Shown in pieces: positions 1 to 12,162 of a DNA stretch of 64,000 bases. The notes beneath the pieces are model-generated. The model saw only the letters and a program-made list of their open reading frames with translations. It had not been told where the DNA came from and did not search any database. Within the stretch, counting starts at the first letter, position 1. Each line of letters starts with the position of its first letter. A program made the position numbers and the translations under genes. The stretch is from Eutreptiella sp. 'Long Island Sound 2002' (Eukaryota; Euglenozoa; Euglenophyceae; Eutreptiales; Eutreptiaceae): positions 64,577,355 through 64,641,354 of the forward strand of contig OZ038384.1 in NCBI GenBank assembly GCA_964036045.1, written 5' to 3'.

Positions 1-1000
1 TGTTTGTGTGCGCGCTCCGCTTGTACCCCGCCAATCCTTGCTGGGGTGTGCGGTGTGGCTGTGTGTGCTTGGCCTCGGGTTTCGGGCGCGCCCGGCCTCT
101 CCTGACTGGGCTGTCCGGGTCTGTGTGTGTTTGTGCGCGATCCGCTTGTACCCCGCCACTCCTGGCTGGGGTGTTTGGCTGTGTGTGTTTGTGTGCGCGC
201 TCCGCTTCTACCCCGCCACTCCTGGCTGGGGTGTGCGGTGTGGGTGTGTATGCTTGGGCTCGGGTTTCGGCTGCGCCCCGCCACTCCTGGCTCGGGTGTT
301 GGGGTTTGTGTGTGTTTGTGTGTGCGCTCCGCTTGTACCCCGCCAATCCTGGCTCGGGTGTGCGGTGTGGGTGGGTGTGTTTGGGTTTGTGTTTCGGCTG
401 TGCCCTGTCACTCCTGGCTGGGGTATTGGGGTGTGTGTGTGTTTGTGTGCCCGCTCCCCCTCTACCCCGCCACTCCTGGCTGGGGTGTGCGGTGTGGGTG
501 CGTGTGCTTCGGCTCGGGTTTCGACTGCGCCCCGCCACTCCTGGCTGGGGTGTTGGGGTCTGTGTGTGTCTGTGTGCGCGCTCCGCTTGTACCTCGCCAC
601 TCCTGGCTGGGGTGTGCGTTGTGGGTGTGTGTGCTTGGGCTCAGGTTTCGGCTGTGCCCGACCACTCCTGGCTGGGGTGTTGGGGATGTGTGTGTGATTG
701 TGTGCACGCTCTGCTTGTACCCCGCCACTCCTGCCTGGGGTTTGCGTGGTGGGTGTGTGTGCTTGAACTCGGGCTTCGGCTGCGCCCCACCACTCCTGGC
801 TGTGGTGTTGGGGTGTGTGTGTGTCTGTGTGCGCGCTTCGCTTGTACTCCGCCACTCCTGGCTGGGGTTTGTGGTGTGTGGGTTGGGTGTTGCCTGGCAC
901 CTGTTGCTGTGCTGTGGTTCGTTGCGTGTTGTGCGCGCTGCGGGGGCTTGCGGCACCCGGTTGCCGTTGTTGCTTGGAACCTGTCCGTGTGCCTTGGTTG
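1..1000. repeat. Minisatellite, about 127-bp higher-order unit
   Basis: The block CCGCTTGTACCCCGCCACTC recurs (with substitutions) near 18, 143, 203, 330, 455, 583, 710 and 838, so the usual spacing is 125-128 bp, with one 60-bp step. Each long unit contains two related halves of about 63 bp, both centred on CCACTCCTGGCTGGGGT. All six frames stay open because the repeat lacks stops, which produces long Cys/Arg/Pro-rich reading frames that I do not consider genes. The same family reappears at 58.6-59.3 kb. Confidence 0.9.
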
Positions 1001-1153
1001 TGGCCGGCGGCGTGCCTCTCTAGCTTGCCTCAAGGGCCCCGTGTTGGTGCCCTGCGCCTTGTCCGGTCCGGTTGCTCTAAATGTGCTCATGCTCTAGATG
1101 TGCTAGATGTGCTCATCGGCAGCATCAGCAGTGTGGCTGCAGCGCTTGTGAGA

Positions 1154-1290
1154 ATGGAACGGAGCTTTTATGGGATCATGACAGATCTGGGCCTGCTTGC
1201 GGACAGACCTGCAGCAATACCCAGCATCAGGGCGCCCCTTGACATGGTGCAAGATCCAGTACATAATCCTGGTTGGAAACCGCTGCTGCT
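1154..1290 (+). pseudogene. 5' part of an unknown gene interrupted by element A
   Basis: The frame opens at ATG 1154 and reads without a stop into the left boundary of element A. The insertion's 5-bp target duplication (CTGCT) is at 1286-1290 and 14437-14441; with the element and one duplicate removed, the frame continues without a shift to TGA at 14491-14493, giving a product of about 63 residues from this ATG. The frame is also open further upstream into the minisatellite, so the true start may be earlier or in an upstream exon. I do not recognise the product. It is the first of several same-strand genes whose others lie at 14.8-18.5 kb. Confidence 0.55.
1286..1290. repeat. Target-site duplication of element A, left copy
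   Basis: CTGCT here is identical to 14437-14441. Five bases is the usual Ty3/gypsy duplication length and fixes the outer limits of the element. Confidence 0.85.
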
Positions 1291-3590
1291 AAAGAAGGTC
1301 CCTACCAGGACCGGCCCCCGCTGTGCCCCTTCCGCCTGTTACCCCTGCTGATTTACTCCGGATCAGTGATTGCATTCCTCAAATTCCAAAGGGTCCAAAG
1401 TCCAAAAATATAGAAAAAAAAATCCTCCTTCAACCCTGAAACAGCAACCAGATCCCACAAATACAGCAATAACCCAATTCACAATCCAAATCAGGCTGCG
1501 GGCTTCCGTTCAGCACACCGGTCGTCTCACGGTGGCGGGCATGTACAAGAATTGCACCAAGGAAGAAAGCCCTGAAATTGGCATATGAACACAAATAAAG
1601 CAAAGTTGGGGAAAGAGGTTACCATACACATTCACAGCCATAAACCCCTCATTCCCTGGACTCAAGACCTTCCCTTGACTCACCAACATATTGCCCTGAA
1701 CCAGGTCAAATGAGATGGCTGAATGCCATGTGTCAAAAGTCACTACACAAACCCCAAAAATGTGTTCACTCCCAAGCCTCTAAATTCTAGTCCAACGGGG
1801 GAGGTGGCGTGTCATGGCCTAGAGTGGCACTCGGGACCATGCCCTACCCTGACATAAACTTGGTTGGACCCGGAGTCGAATGGACGTAGAGATATGCCCC
1901 ATGAGTTTGAACTCATAACATGCCAAAAAACTGCCAATTCGCACCATATTGGCCATATATCAAATATATGCTCAAGATTGAAGTTACCACTTATCCGAAG
2001 GCTCAGAGTATGCATGGAATCGAAGTCTCCTCTTCATGGAGGATGTAGACCAAAGGCGAATGCCCATGTACATCCCCACTTTACCCTCGAAACCCCTTCG
2101 GATATGGGCGCCACGCACTGCCCAAGTCAGCCCATGATCTTGAGACCAATTCTTGTATTCCTTCGTGCGCCAAGCCAAATGGAGTACGCAATCCGGCATA
2201 TGGTGGTGTTCAACTCCAAAGCATATGGCAACATATGAACAACATACCATGGTTCGACTCTCCATAGGCTTCTTGCTGTTTGCCGACCAGGTAAGTACAC
2301 AAAACACAAAAATGAGCAAAAATTGAGGTCAAAAACATGAAAATATGCCCAAATACAAAGTTGATGATTGGGACCATTTGCGAACAATTCCTCACTTGAA
2401 TCCCCAATCGGGCGCATGGAGATACCTTCGCCACTCATATCTACATGCCCCATGAAAATCGGAGTGCACTCATGAATCTCTTTGTCAAACATACCATGAG
2501 CAATACATACGCGGTAGACTTAGTCTAGCGCTTTGAATTCCACAATTGGGACATGGGCAAAGCCCTTGTCACGTATGGCTCCCCATCTCTTCGGCCACAC
2601 GAATATATATAACATGGGCGTGAGCATATCAAACATATACCATACATATAACACATACCCTCAAAATGTGGCTCCCACCATGATATGCCATGTCCCTCCA
2701 TGGACATAACTTCACCTTAAAAATACGTAGGAACCCAAGGAAAGTTGCTATGCAACCCCAACACTCATGCGGTACACTCGAAAGTCGCATTAACATTTTC
2801 AGTTGCACGGTCCAAGAGTTATATATCACTTTCTACCCTCTTGACCCTTATCCCTTGCTACACCAGGCATGTGTACACACCAAAGGCGTTTGATGCTTTC
2901 TAAATTAAGTTGAGACAAAGGCGCTTGCAACCCAACCTTCATTATTCTCTTTCCTCACACTCGCGCGTAGATATGATCCTTCAAAGTGGTCCCACGATTC
3001 ACTTTTGTTTCCCTTATATCTCCAAGTCAAATGGGTGGCAAGTATAAGGGAAACCTGATTCGGGCATAGGGAAAAGCGTATGATCACTCGAAGAAGACCA
3101 AATCAAGTGCGGCGATGTCGAAGTCGAAAATCCGATTTCGACATCGCGAAAAATTCAGATTAAAATTTCGAGTGCTTATTTAGAAAATTGCGGAAGCAAC
3201 GAACCCTTTGCTGATGAAATCTGACCCTTCAACGGAGTATCCGCCAAAATATCTGGAAATAACAGTTAACCAATCGGTTAACGCAAAATCGCGAGCCAAC
3301 TGACGGTCGCCGATACATTGACCATCAGAACGAAAGGCTGAAAAATTACGGAAACATCATGAGAATAAAACCCTGTTGATTCCTGATATTCTGATATATA
3401 AATCTCAGCTGGCGGCGCCTCGGTACTGAATATGGCCGCTCGTAGCCGGAATGGCCAAACCTATCAAACTATCACACGGGTTAGTTCAGGTGGATGGGAG
3501 AGTATGATATCAGCCAATGGCGGCTTGCCGGCACATAGATACACACCCCAAGTGACCCCAAGATGGCCACGCGGGTCCGAACCGGCTTCA
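1291..3590 (-). repeat. 3' LTR of element A
   Basis: Aligns end to end with 12078-14436. In element orientation it begins TGAAGCCGG and ends CTTCTTT. It lacks about 60 bp that is present in the other A LTR at about 13147-13206 and in both B LTRs, so the deletion happened in this copy. Other differences are scattered substitutions, which indicates an insertion that is not recent. Confidence 0.92.
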
Positions 3591-3607
3591 CCCCCCTTCT
3601 CAGAGCG
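3591..3607 (-). other. Polypurine tract of element A
   Basis: On the minus strand the sequence CGCTCTGAGAAGGGGGG abuts the 3' LTR start TGAAGCC. It primes plus-strand DNA synthesis in LTR elements. Element B has the same tract immediately before its 3' LTR. Confidence 0.8.
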
Positions 3608-3983
3608 TTGTTACCGCTCGAAAGTCATTGAAGGGAGGACGGGAGGACCCCAATGCGCTCCAACCCCCCCCCTCATGTCCCAAGGACACATGGAGGCCCC
3701 ACACACGTCGTAGGCGTCCCCCACGCCCCAAGGGAGGGGTGAGGACACTGATACTCAGCGCCCTACGCCATATCCGGTCTCCTCTTGATCTACAACATGG
3801 ACCAAGAGGATCAAAGATAGAAAAACGTCGTCGGTCGACCTAAATAAGTATACCACAATGAAATATATATGTGGAGATTGAGTGAAGGGGGTATATGGCC
3901 AATCAAGGCTGAAAAATCCCCGGATGAACGCCCTCACTTGTCTCCCCAAGCACAGAAACAAACAAAATGCCAAATGGGATCCA

Positions 3984-6329
3984 TTATGGTGCTACAGCAG
4001 CTACCAAGTGGACCAACACGTCCTTGACATCCAAAGAAATGTTCTTTCTCTTCAGGTAGTCCATCCAGACCGTGGTATACCTCGGCACAAAACTGCTCGG
4101 AGGCTCCCACAAATCCCTGGATGCGGCGAAACCCTTCCAACGGACTTTGTAAAGCCTCCCCCCAGGCGTCCCCGGTTCCGGCTTGTCCGCCAGGATTCTC
4201 TCGGCAGTGAAGTCGTCGTCCTCACCCTCGTCGTCCGAGTCCACATCGCTGGCCGTGAACTCGAAGGTGACGGGACGTCCGCTGGGGTCTGGTGCTCGGG
4301 GACGAAGCTGGGTATGGTCGCGGTCCAGGATCTTGTTATCCCCCACACGAACCGCATACACGTCCTGCCCGACCTTCCGCACGATTACCCCCGGCACATA
4401 CCAAGATGCCTGCCGATGCCTGGACAGGACATCCTTGTGGTGCCGCTCCACCCACACGGTGTCTTGGAGAGCATACTTTTGGACTTTTCCCTGCTTGAAG
4501 TACTTGGCCCTCTTGTCATGCTCGTCCTGAAGTGCCTTGCACACCTTGGCCGCCGTGTCGTCCGCCCCAGCCATCATAGCGTTCGGATCCGGGGCCACTT
4601 TGCCATGGTTCAACCATGGGACAGTGCGTGACACTCGATCCCGTAGGAACAGGATGCGATGGGGCGACAGTCCAGTGGGTCCCAGAAGGTCGTGATACGC
4701 TTGGAGTACTCTCCACAGCGAATTATACCAATTCCAGCCCGGTTCGTCGATGTGCAGCTGGCGGAACTTCTCGAACATCTGCCGCCCGGCCACCTCAGCT
4801 CGGCCATTCGACCGGCTGTGGTACGCCACGGTCTTGGCGTGCCGAATACCCATGTGCTTGCACATCGTCTTGAACCACGTCCCCACAAACTGACTGCCCC
4901 GATCGCTACAGATGACGACCGGGACATCAAAAATCGTCAGCCAATGCCTGATCATGGCATTAGCGACGGTCTTGGCCTGCAGCCCCACTCCATGCTTGTC
5001 CTTCTTGTCCTTCTTCTTGGACTTCTTGCCAGGGACCGCCACGATATACCCACTGTGCCCATCCACCGCCAGGATGACACAGTCGTAGGTCTCTCCTTCC
5101 ACGGTGACCTCAGGCATGGCGAATACATCCATGGCCACGGACCGCATAGGGGCCTCCGGTATAGCCGTGTACACCGGGTTACCCGCTGTGGAGTGGTTGG
5201 GGCTCTTCGTGGCTCGACACACGGCACAGTCGCTGCAGTACCTGTCCAGGATGGCGTAGTACCCCGGAGGGAACTTGAAACGCCACTCCAGGTCCTGCTG
5301 CATCTTGTCTCGACCAGGGTGCATGAGCTGGGCGTTGTGCCAGTGGTCAATGAGCTCCTCCATTCGGTTTTCGGGCACCAGCAGCTTGTCCTTGAGGAAC
5401 AACTTGTCGCCATCCTCGGTCAAGCCCTCGGGCCATTCGTCGTCCGACGGGGCGCTCACGGCATTCCAGTACTTGCTCCAATGCTCGGATGCCGCATAGT
5501 CATCCGACCAGTCCTCTGTGAGCACCGACCTGACTAGCTCTACAGGGGCCACCATCCATTGCTCGAGGGTTTCCTCTCGAATAGCTTGGACGCGGGCACC
5601 CCGGAACTTGGCCAGGTCCGTACGGTTTGCCATCACCACAAAGCACTTGACTCCCTCTTGCTCCGTGGCCTTCTCCATCTCGATGATGCGCTTGGCCTCC
5701 TCGGTTTCCTCGGCGTCCCCATGGCTGGATATGTCCATCCAAGCCTTGCCCGCGGGGTAGGCCCACCGACTGAGGCAATCTGCCACAGTGTTGTCCTTCC
5801 CCGGGACGTATACGACGCTGAGGTTGAACTTGGCGAACGTCTCATGCCATCGGGCCCTCCTTGCCGCCGGTCCCGAGGGGGTGTCGACGTGCTCCTTGTG
5901 CCAGCTCTGCAAGGACTGATGGTCTGTACAAACCACCACCGGTTGCAATCCGATGTGGCCAGACCACTTCCTGAGCGCACATACAATGGTGTACATCTCC
6001 TTCTCCCTCGCGGTCCAGGTGCGGCGTTGGCCCTCGGCCAGGATCCGGCTCCAGAACGCCACGGGTACATGTGACCCGTCGTCTCGGACCTGCTCGAGGA
6101 CTGCCCCCACAGCATAGTCCGAGGCGTCCGCCCGTAGCACGAATCCCTTGTCCGGGTCCACCAGGAATAGCCCCAGTTGCCCCAGGAGTCGCTCCTTCAG
6201 GCGGCGGAACGCATCTTCGGCCTCAGGGGTCCAAGCAAGCTTCTTCTTGCTCCCCATTCCGGCCAACGAACTTGCCCACTTGCAGCATCTTGTGCAGCGG
6301 CCCCGACTGTTCTGCATACATCCGGACAT
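3984..6329 (-). pseudogene. pol: Element A pol, C-terminal part: RNase H, integrase, chromodomain
   Basis: Open frame of about 780 codons, of which the first roughly 25 are out of frame with the real protein because of an extra base near 6256. RNase H starts around AWTPEAEDAF, with catalytic-type motifs RADASDYAVG, TDHQSL and PGKDNTVADCLSR. The integrase has an HH-CC zinc module ending CSDCAVC, then the catalytic triad as MDVF, SDRGSQF and the Glu of GRAEVAG, so DDE looks intact. The C-terminus is a chromodomain (LYKVRWKGF, then WEPPSSF). A Lys-rich patch (KKSKKKDKKDK) lies in the integrase core region between the first and second Asp. Intact motifs but unlinked from RT by the frameshift. Confidence 0.92.
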
Positions 6330-9051
6330 AGCCCGAATAGTAGTTGCAGAACCCCATGAAGGACCGGAGTTCGCTGATGGTCTGAGGCTTCTCCCAGTGG
6401 TGCAGGGACGCCAGCTTCCCAGGCATGGGACGGCGTTGCCCGTGACCAGCCACGTGACCCGCGAACTCCACTTCCTTCACGAAGAGTGAGGCTTTGGTGG
6501 GCTTGCACACCATGTTGTGCTTGTCCAACTCGCTGAGCACTCGGCGCAGATCCTTCTCATGCGCGTCGATGAGCTCGTCCTCAGTCATGTTCTCCGTGCC
6601 GGACCCGATGATGATGTCATCCACGAAGGGATCGGCACAGTCCCGGACAGGACCGAGTAGGTCCTCCATCATGCGCTGGAAAGCGGCGTTGCCATTCTAG
6701 GCGCCCATAGGCACCACTTTCCACTGCATGGGCCCCAGCGGCGTTGACATCGCTGTGCAGGGCCTGGAGTCCGGGTGTAGCGGCATCTGGTGATAACCGT
6801 GTTTCAGGTCCAACACCGTGAAAATCCGCTCTTTCTGTTGTTTTTGGAGGATGGAGTCGATCAGGGGAAGCGAGTACGAGTCGTGCTCGGTCTGCTCGTT
6901 CAAACCTCTGTAATCAACCACCAGCCTCCACTCGCCCTTCTCCTTCTTGGGCACGATGAAGGCTGGGCTGGCCCACTCACTGTCGGAGGGTTCGATCCAT
7001 CGCCGCTCAATGAACTCGGCCAACAGCTTCTTCATGGCCTCGGCCCGATCGCCCTGAAGTTGGTACTCCCGATGACGATAGATCTTGGGGTTCGGCTTCA
7101 GCTTGATCTTCGCTGTGCCGAACCTCCCACGATCTGGAGGGTTCTTGTTGGCGACGCCACTGAATAGCCGCGGATAGGCTTTGATCAGCCTCTCCTTCAG
7201 CTCGGCGACCTTCGGGTTCTCCTGGGCCTCTTCAGCCGCTTGCTTCGGTATCGATACAACCGAACGCACTGCGGTATAGGCCTCTTCCGGGTCCGAATCC
7301 GACTTCTCCTCGTCCGATATGCCGTCTTCATCGTCGTGGGGTGCACTTCCCACCGATAATCTTCGAAAATTTGCGGCCTCGGGCTGGTGACTGTCGCTAT
7401 CGACACCCATTCTTGGAAAATCCCATGTTGGTGGGTCCGACCCAACCGGACCATCGTATCGGTCCGCGATGTGATCCATGACCCTCGCCACGAACTCATC
7501 CTTCTCGTACTTGCCGGTGACCAACATCTTGTCATCCCACCAATGCGGAGATGTGACCATGGCCCGCCTCTTCTTGGCTGCCACACGGTCGTGCATCCCC
7601 ATTCGCATGTAGTTGACGACATCGTCGATCTCGGAGTGGGACAGGATGTCAATGCCATCCACTGGCTGATCTGTCCCCTCCTTGGGCTCAAACATGACCT
7701 TCATGGGCACCGCCTCCACCCTACGGATGAGTGCTTCATCACCCGTGGGCTGGGCTTGCGCCCCATCCACCAGGAAAGCCTTGGTACCCCACGCTTGACC
7801 CGGGGAGGGCATTGATACACCCTTGGCATCGATGAACAACTCCTCCTCTGGCCTGAATGACATCTCGTTCAGGGTGATGGAGTCCAGCGTCGACTTGAGA
7901 CCCTCCAGCGGACATGGGGTGGATCCTATGCCGGTTATGACCAGGATCCCCTTCGCCCTATCAGTGATGATCTTCTCCACCGTACGTCTGGTATTGTCCA
8001 GGGAGCCATGCCAATACATGGGTCCCCACTCCTTCAAACCCCAATGCCTGTGCCAGGCTGAGTCTCCTCGATGGTAATGCCTCCTACACTTCCGCAGAAG
8101 TGGGGCATCCCGGGAAGTGAAGACGTCCGTCTCGGGCGCTTCAGCTCCCAGCGTCTGAATCATCCTGGCGTACACTTGCGGCGCCATTCCATACTCCGTG
8201 AGCTGAACTCCCCGGTCTCCTCTGGACTTGGCACCCACAGCTTGCACCGCTTGGACGATCCGATCCTCTTCCTCAGCATTCCATTGGGATGATCCGCATG
8301 CATAGTCCGTGGACAGCCATGTTGGGCATTCATCATCCTCCCGGACCAGCGTTGCACGATGGGGAAGGGCTCCAATGGCATTTGTCACCATGAAGGCATA
8401 CCCCATGATCATATCCCAATCGGTAATGTCGGCCACATAGAAGTTCCCGGATAGAGTGCTTCTCTTCGCCTGATCAGGGCGGTTCAAGCGCTCATGCTCC
8501 AAGAATTCCATACTGATGGTGGCCTCATGGGTGCCGCCACCCATGATCTCTCCGTTGGTGACCTTCAGGCGGACCGGTCTCCGGCTGGGCTGCAGGAGTT
8601 CCTCCTTGAACAACCCTCTCCGGACCAGGCTCACCTGGGCACCCGTATCCACTAACACATCCACCACCTTCTCCTCTCGTCCACACCGTACTCGCACCTT
8701 CAAGTGCAACTGCCGCTCGTCGCCATGAGGTGTATGGACGACTCTCACGGCATGCAACTCTAGCACGTCCGGGTGCATCAGGACTTCAAGGGTATGGTCA
8801 CGGATGGTGTAGATCTTGGGTTGGTCCTGCCCGTCCACGGGGCTCTCCGTGGTCGCTCCTTCCTTCTTGCCATGTCCCGTACCCACATGTACTTCCCTTG
8901 GCAGGGCGCTCCAGGGGTTGGGAGTGGCGAAACTCAGTGGTTTTGGCTCTTCTGGAGCATTCTTCGGCACCCGATGTGCCTTCGCTTTCTCGGGGATTCC
9001 ACTGATTTTCGCAGGAGAGACCTCCGGGGTCCCACTCCCGTGGGGGCTCCT
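6223..9051 (-). pseudogene. pol: Element A pol, N-terminal part: protease, Dam-like module, RT
   Basis: Reads in the same frame as gag, directly after the TAG at 9052-9054. An aspartic protease lies near 8650 (VDTGAQVSLV). A module with DVFTSRDA near 8130 and a following stretch ending near 7830 aligns with the Dam-like modules of elements D and E but has HGSL where those have NPAF/NPSF. RT follows: RLVVDYRGLN, VLDLKHGYHQ with the first catalytic Asp, and FVDD. An internal TAG at 6697-6699 replaces a Lys codon seen in B. The frame ends at 6223 because of the indel near 6256. Confidence 0.88.
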
Positions 9052-12000
9052 CTAGACTTGGCTTCCCGCAGCCCCTTCCGGCAGCGATCCGCCAGGACTT
9101 TGTCCACCACATTGCTGGGCTTTGAGTTCCTCCAACGTCCTCAACATGTCCTCAGCAACCTCCTCGATCGACCTCACTCGTCGGTCTTGGCCAGGTCCAC
9201 CACCATAGCCTCTTCCTCCGCCTTTTCCTTGGCCTTTGCCTTGGCCTTTTCCCCTGTCAGCGCCCTTCGCCTTCCAATCGGAAATCTGCTGCTCCTTCGG
9301 CTTCTTCTCGGGGTGAGCGGCGAAGTAGGCCTTCTTGTCCGCCTCATACACCTTGCACTGACGGTGGTCATGTGCATGGTTGTTTCCCTTGCCATAACAG
9401 ACCCAGCACCCGTCGTGCTGAGACCTGTACTCCCGGAACGAGAGCAGTGGGTTCCCGATCCTCCTTGGCGCTCTGCTCTTATTGGGTCCCACCTGGCTCC
9501 ATCTGAACCAATCCTGCCCATGGTTCCTCACGTTGTGCGCCACAAACGCGAAGAAATGGGCCTCCTCGTGATCCTCCCGGGATCCGGTCCAGTGGTCTTG
9601 GCCACTTCCACTACCATCCTCCGCGGAGTTGGCCGTGTCCTCCTGGATCTCCCGATGATGGCGGTCTTCTCGGTGGCCTCGTTGTCCATGACCATGTCGA
9701 TCCTGCACGTGGGCCTCGTTCTTCGCATTGAGCTTCAACTCCACCGTGATGTATTTCACGATCTCGTCAAGGCTCATGCGGGCAAAGATGACTTGCATCC
9801 ACAGCGGTTCCCCGCGCCTCCACTCCACGTTGTTGAGGCGCAGCAACCTTTGCCCCATGGAGTCTCCAAACACCTCCACATACACGGCGTTCTTCAATCC
9901 CAACATCCGGTTGGGCTCGCCCAGGTTCCTCCTGAGGAACTCCATGATACCCGCATGGGTATCTTCCGCCGCCGTGATCCTCACCGCCACCCGCTTCTTG
10001 GCGCGCTTCTTCAATTCGTCCTCCACTCGTCTCTTCCATTGGCCGGGGAGGACGTCCTTCAGCAAGTGGCGGATCTCACTGGCCTCGTTCCAGTCTTCCA
10101 CCAGCTTGAGGCATCTGCGGTACTTCTGCAGATACCGGTTCCACTCCCGGACCCGCAACTCACCGCGGTCCAGCGGCAGTGGGATGGACCACAGGTCCTC
10201 CAGCTTCTGGTTCGGAGCGTCCACCCGCTCCTCATCCTCCAGCCACTGGAGGCAGGCCTGCTCCGTACGGATCAATCCTTCCCGGATCTGATCCCGCAGT
10301 TCCTCCTTCAGGTCCTGCGCCAAGCGGTGTGGGAATGTCCGGCATACCCACTTGTCCCGCGGCGCTCCCCGCATCTCGCCGACGACCTCCTCGGCGAAGT
10401 CCTCCCAGTCCAGGATGAAGTCATCCAGGTTGGACGGGTTCCCGTCGTAATAGGGGATTTTGATTCCCCTGAGGTGGTCATTCCTGATGGCGTCTCCGAC
10501 GTCTCCAGCCACCACTCAACCGAGACGGATACCACCTGTGGCCGGGGGGTGTGAGTACACTCCCCGTACATCCCTCTCCTCCATGGAGTGCGGTCCAGTC
10601 GGGCCTGAACCCATGGGGTTTGGAATGCGGGAAGGATTTGCTCCATCGGCCGTCCATATCCCCGTATTGGGGTCCTTCGCCCACAGGTTTCCGCCTGGAT
10701 GACCTCAACCATGTCCGTTGGCGCTTCCCATGGTTTGCCCCTGCATGGTCTGGCTCTCGATCTTCTCTTCCGCATAAACTACCATATTCGTCGTGATCGG
10801 TACATCCTGGGCGGCATGGGACATCTGTACCGTTAGGCTCCTCGGGTCCGTGGTCACGTGCCCTTCCCGCATGGACCCAGCCGGTGCCGTGTGTTCCCCG
10901 AGCATTGTGGATTCGCTGAACATGGGAACAAACGGCAGCGCACCCGGGTCAACACGCAGAGGCGCGTATGGTGCCTCTGCAGGGCCAGCCATGGGTTTCT
11001 CCATGGTGCTCCTGAGGGTCTTAACCCGCTCCACCAGCTCTACCGCGGCCGGCTTTGCCGGGAGCTCTGGACCCGAGGCGAGGGGCTGTAGGTCCTCTAG
11101 CCTTTTCAGGCGTCCCGACATGTCCTCCACTAGGTGGAGGAGGCTGTCCACCACTCGCTGCTGCTTCTCCAGGGCCAGCTCCAGATTCTCCCGGTACCGG
11201 TCCCGTTCCGCTCGCAGCACCTCCACGTCTTTCTCCGCGGCCGACTGGTCATCCAGGATCTCGGCGACATCCTCCTCTAGACCGTCCTTGGCGTTGTCCA
11301 GGCGGTCAAGGCGATGCACGATGGCGTCCATTCCCATCTTCGGGTACTTGCCCATGAGGAAGGACACGTGCTCGCAGTGGCACGCAGCGTGCTTTCCGCC
11401 GGATTCAGCGCATCCCGCGGTTCCCGGCACCTCAGACTCATCACCCATAGGCGTATCGCCTATGGCGTCCGTCTCTGGTTCCGTGTGCCGGGGCACAGGT
11501 GCCGTCCGGGCCCTGGCTGGCCTCTCCAAGCCCTCGGCATCGTGCTTCAGGGCGGGCTCGGGGGCCGTATGCGCCCTGGCGATCGGCGCGGACATCTCCG
11601 ACTCCGAAGGTGGCTCGTAGGCTGTCCGATAGCCCTCGGAGTGCCCCTCGGATTCCCACAGCCTGACCGGGCTGGGGTCCGTGTCCATAGCCCCGGCGTC
11701 CCTTGCCGCGGACTTGGGTGACCCGCGCTTCCAGTAGCGCCGGGCCCGTCCTCCACTGCTGCCTGAATGGCAGGCCTCAGCAGAGTCGTCCGCGGCGGAG
11801 CAGAGGTTGCATGCCTTTCGGCAGCGACGCTCACACATGGAGACCAGGTCCTCCATGTCACGTCCTCCTCTTCCCGAGTGTCGTTCCTCTATTCGGGCCT
11901 CAACTTCCGGAGTTCGCCATGCTCTTGAAAGTCTCGGTCCTTCTATGGCTCCAATCTCCGGCGTGGTCTCCACCGAGTCCACAATACGCACCCGGGGCGT

Positions 12001-12162
12001 ACTTGGGCAGGGCTCATAAGGGCCCAAGTCCCCGGGTCGGCGGTAGGTAGGGGCAGCAGGTAAGCCTCTGCTACCATAAAGAAGGTCCCTACCAGGACCG
12101 GCCCCCGCTGTGCCCCTTCCGCCTGTTACCCCTGCTGATTTACTCCGGATCAGTGATTGCAT
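9052..12162 (-). pseudogene. gag: Element A gag
   Basis: The frame starts at an ATG inside the LTR (12162) and reads through the primer site, whose codons give GSRG. Order: Arg/Pro-rich N-terminus; a Cys/His cluster (HAACHCEH); a long coiled-coil segment of Glu/Leu/Arg heptads around 11100-11340; a capsid region beginning DDLRGIKIPYYDGN near 10470; a nucleocapsid-like motif CWVC...HAHDHRQC (CX2CX8HX4C rather than the usual CX2CX4HX4C); then a Gly/Lys-rich RNA-binding tail. Two TGA codons (10705-10707, 10516-10518) interrupt this copy. It ends with TAG 9052-9054 in the same frame as pol. Confidence 0.88.
12065..12076 (-). other. Primer-binding site of element A (initiator tRNA-Met)
   Basis: On the minus strand TGGTAGCAGAGG lies one base after the 5' LTR end. 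It is complementary to the CCUCUGCUACCA 3' end of animal-type initiator tRNA-Met. Elements B and D use the same primer type. Confidence 0.85.

Noticed and set aside
6-1097. A 363-codon plus-strand ORF and overlapping ORFs on both strands
   Set aside because: They follow the minisatellite period in every frame and contain no domain.
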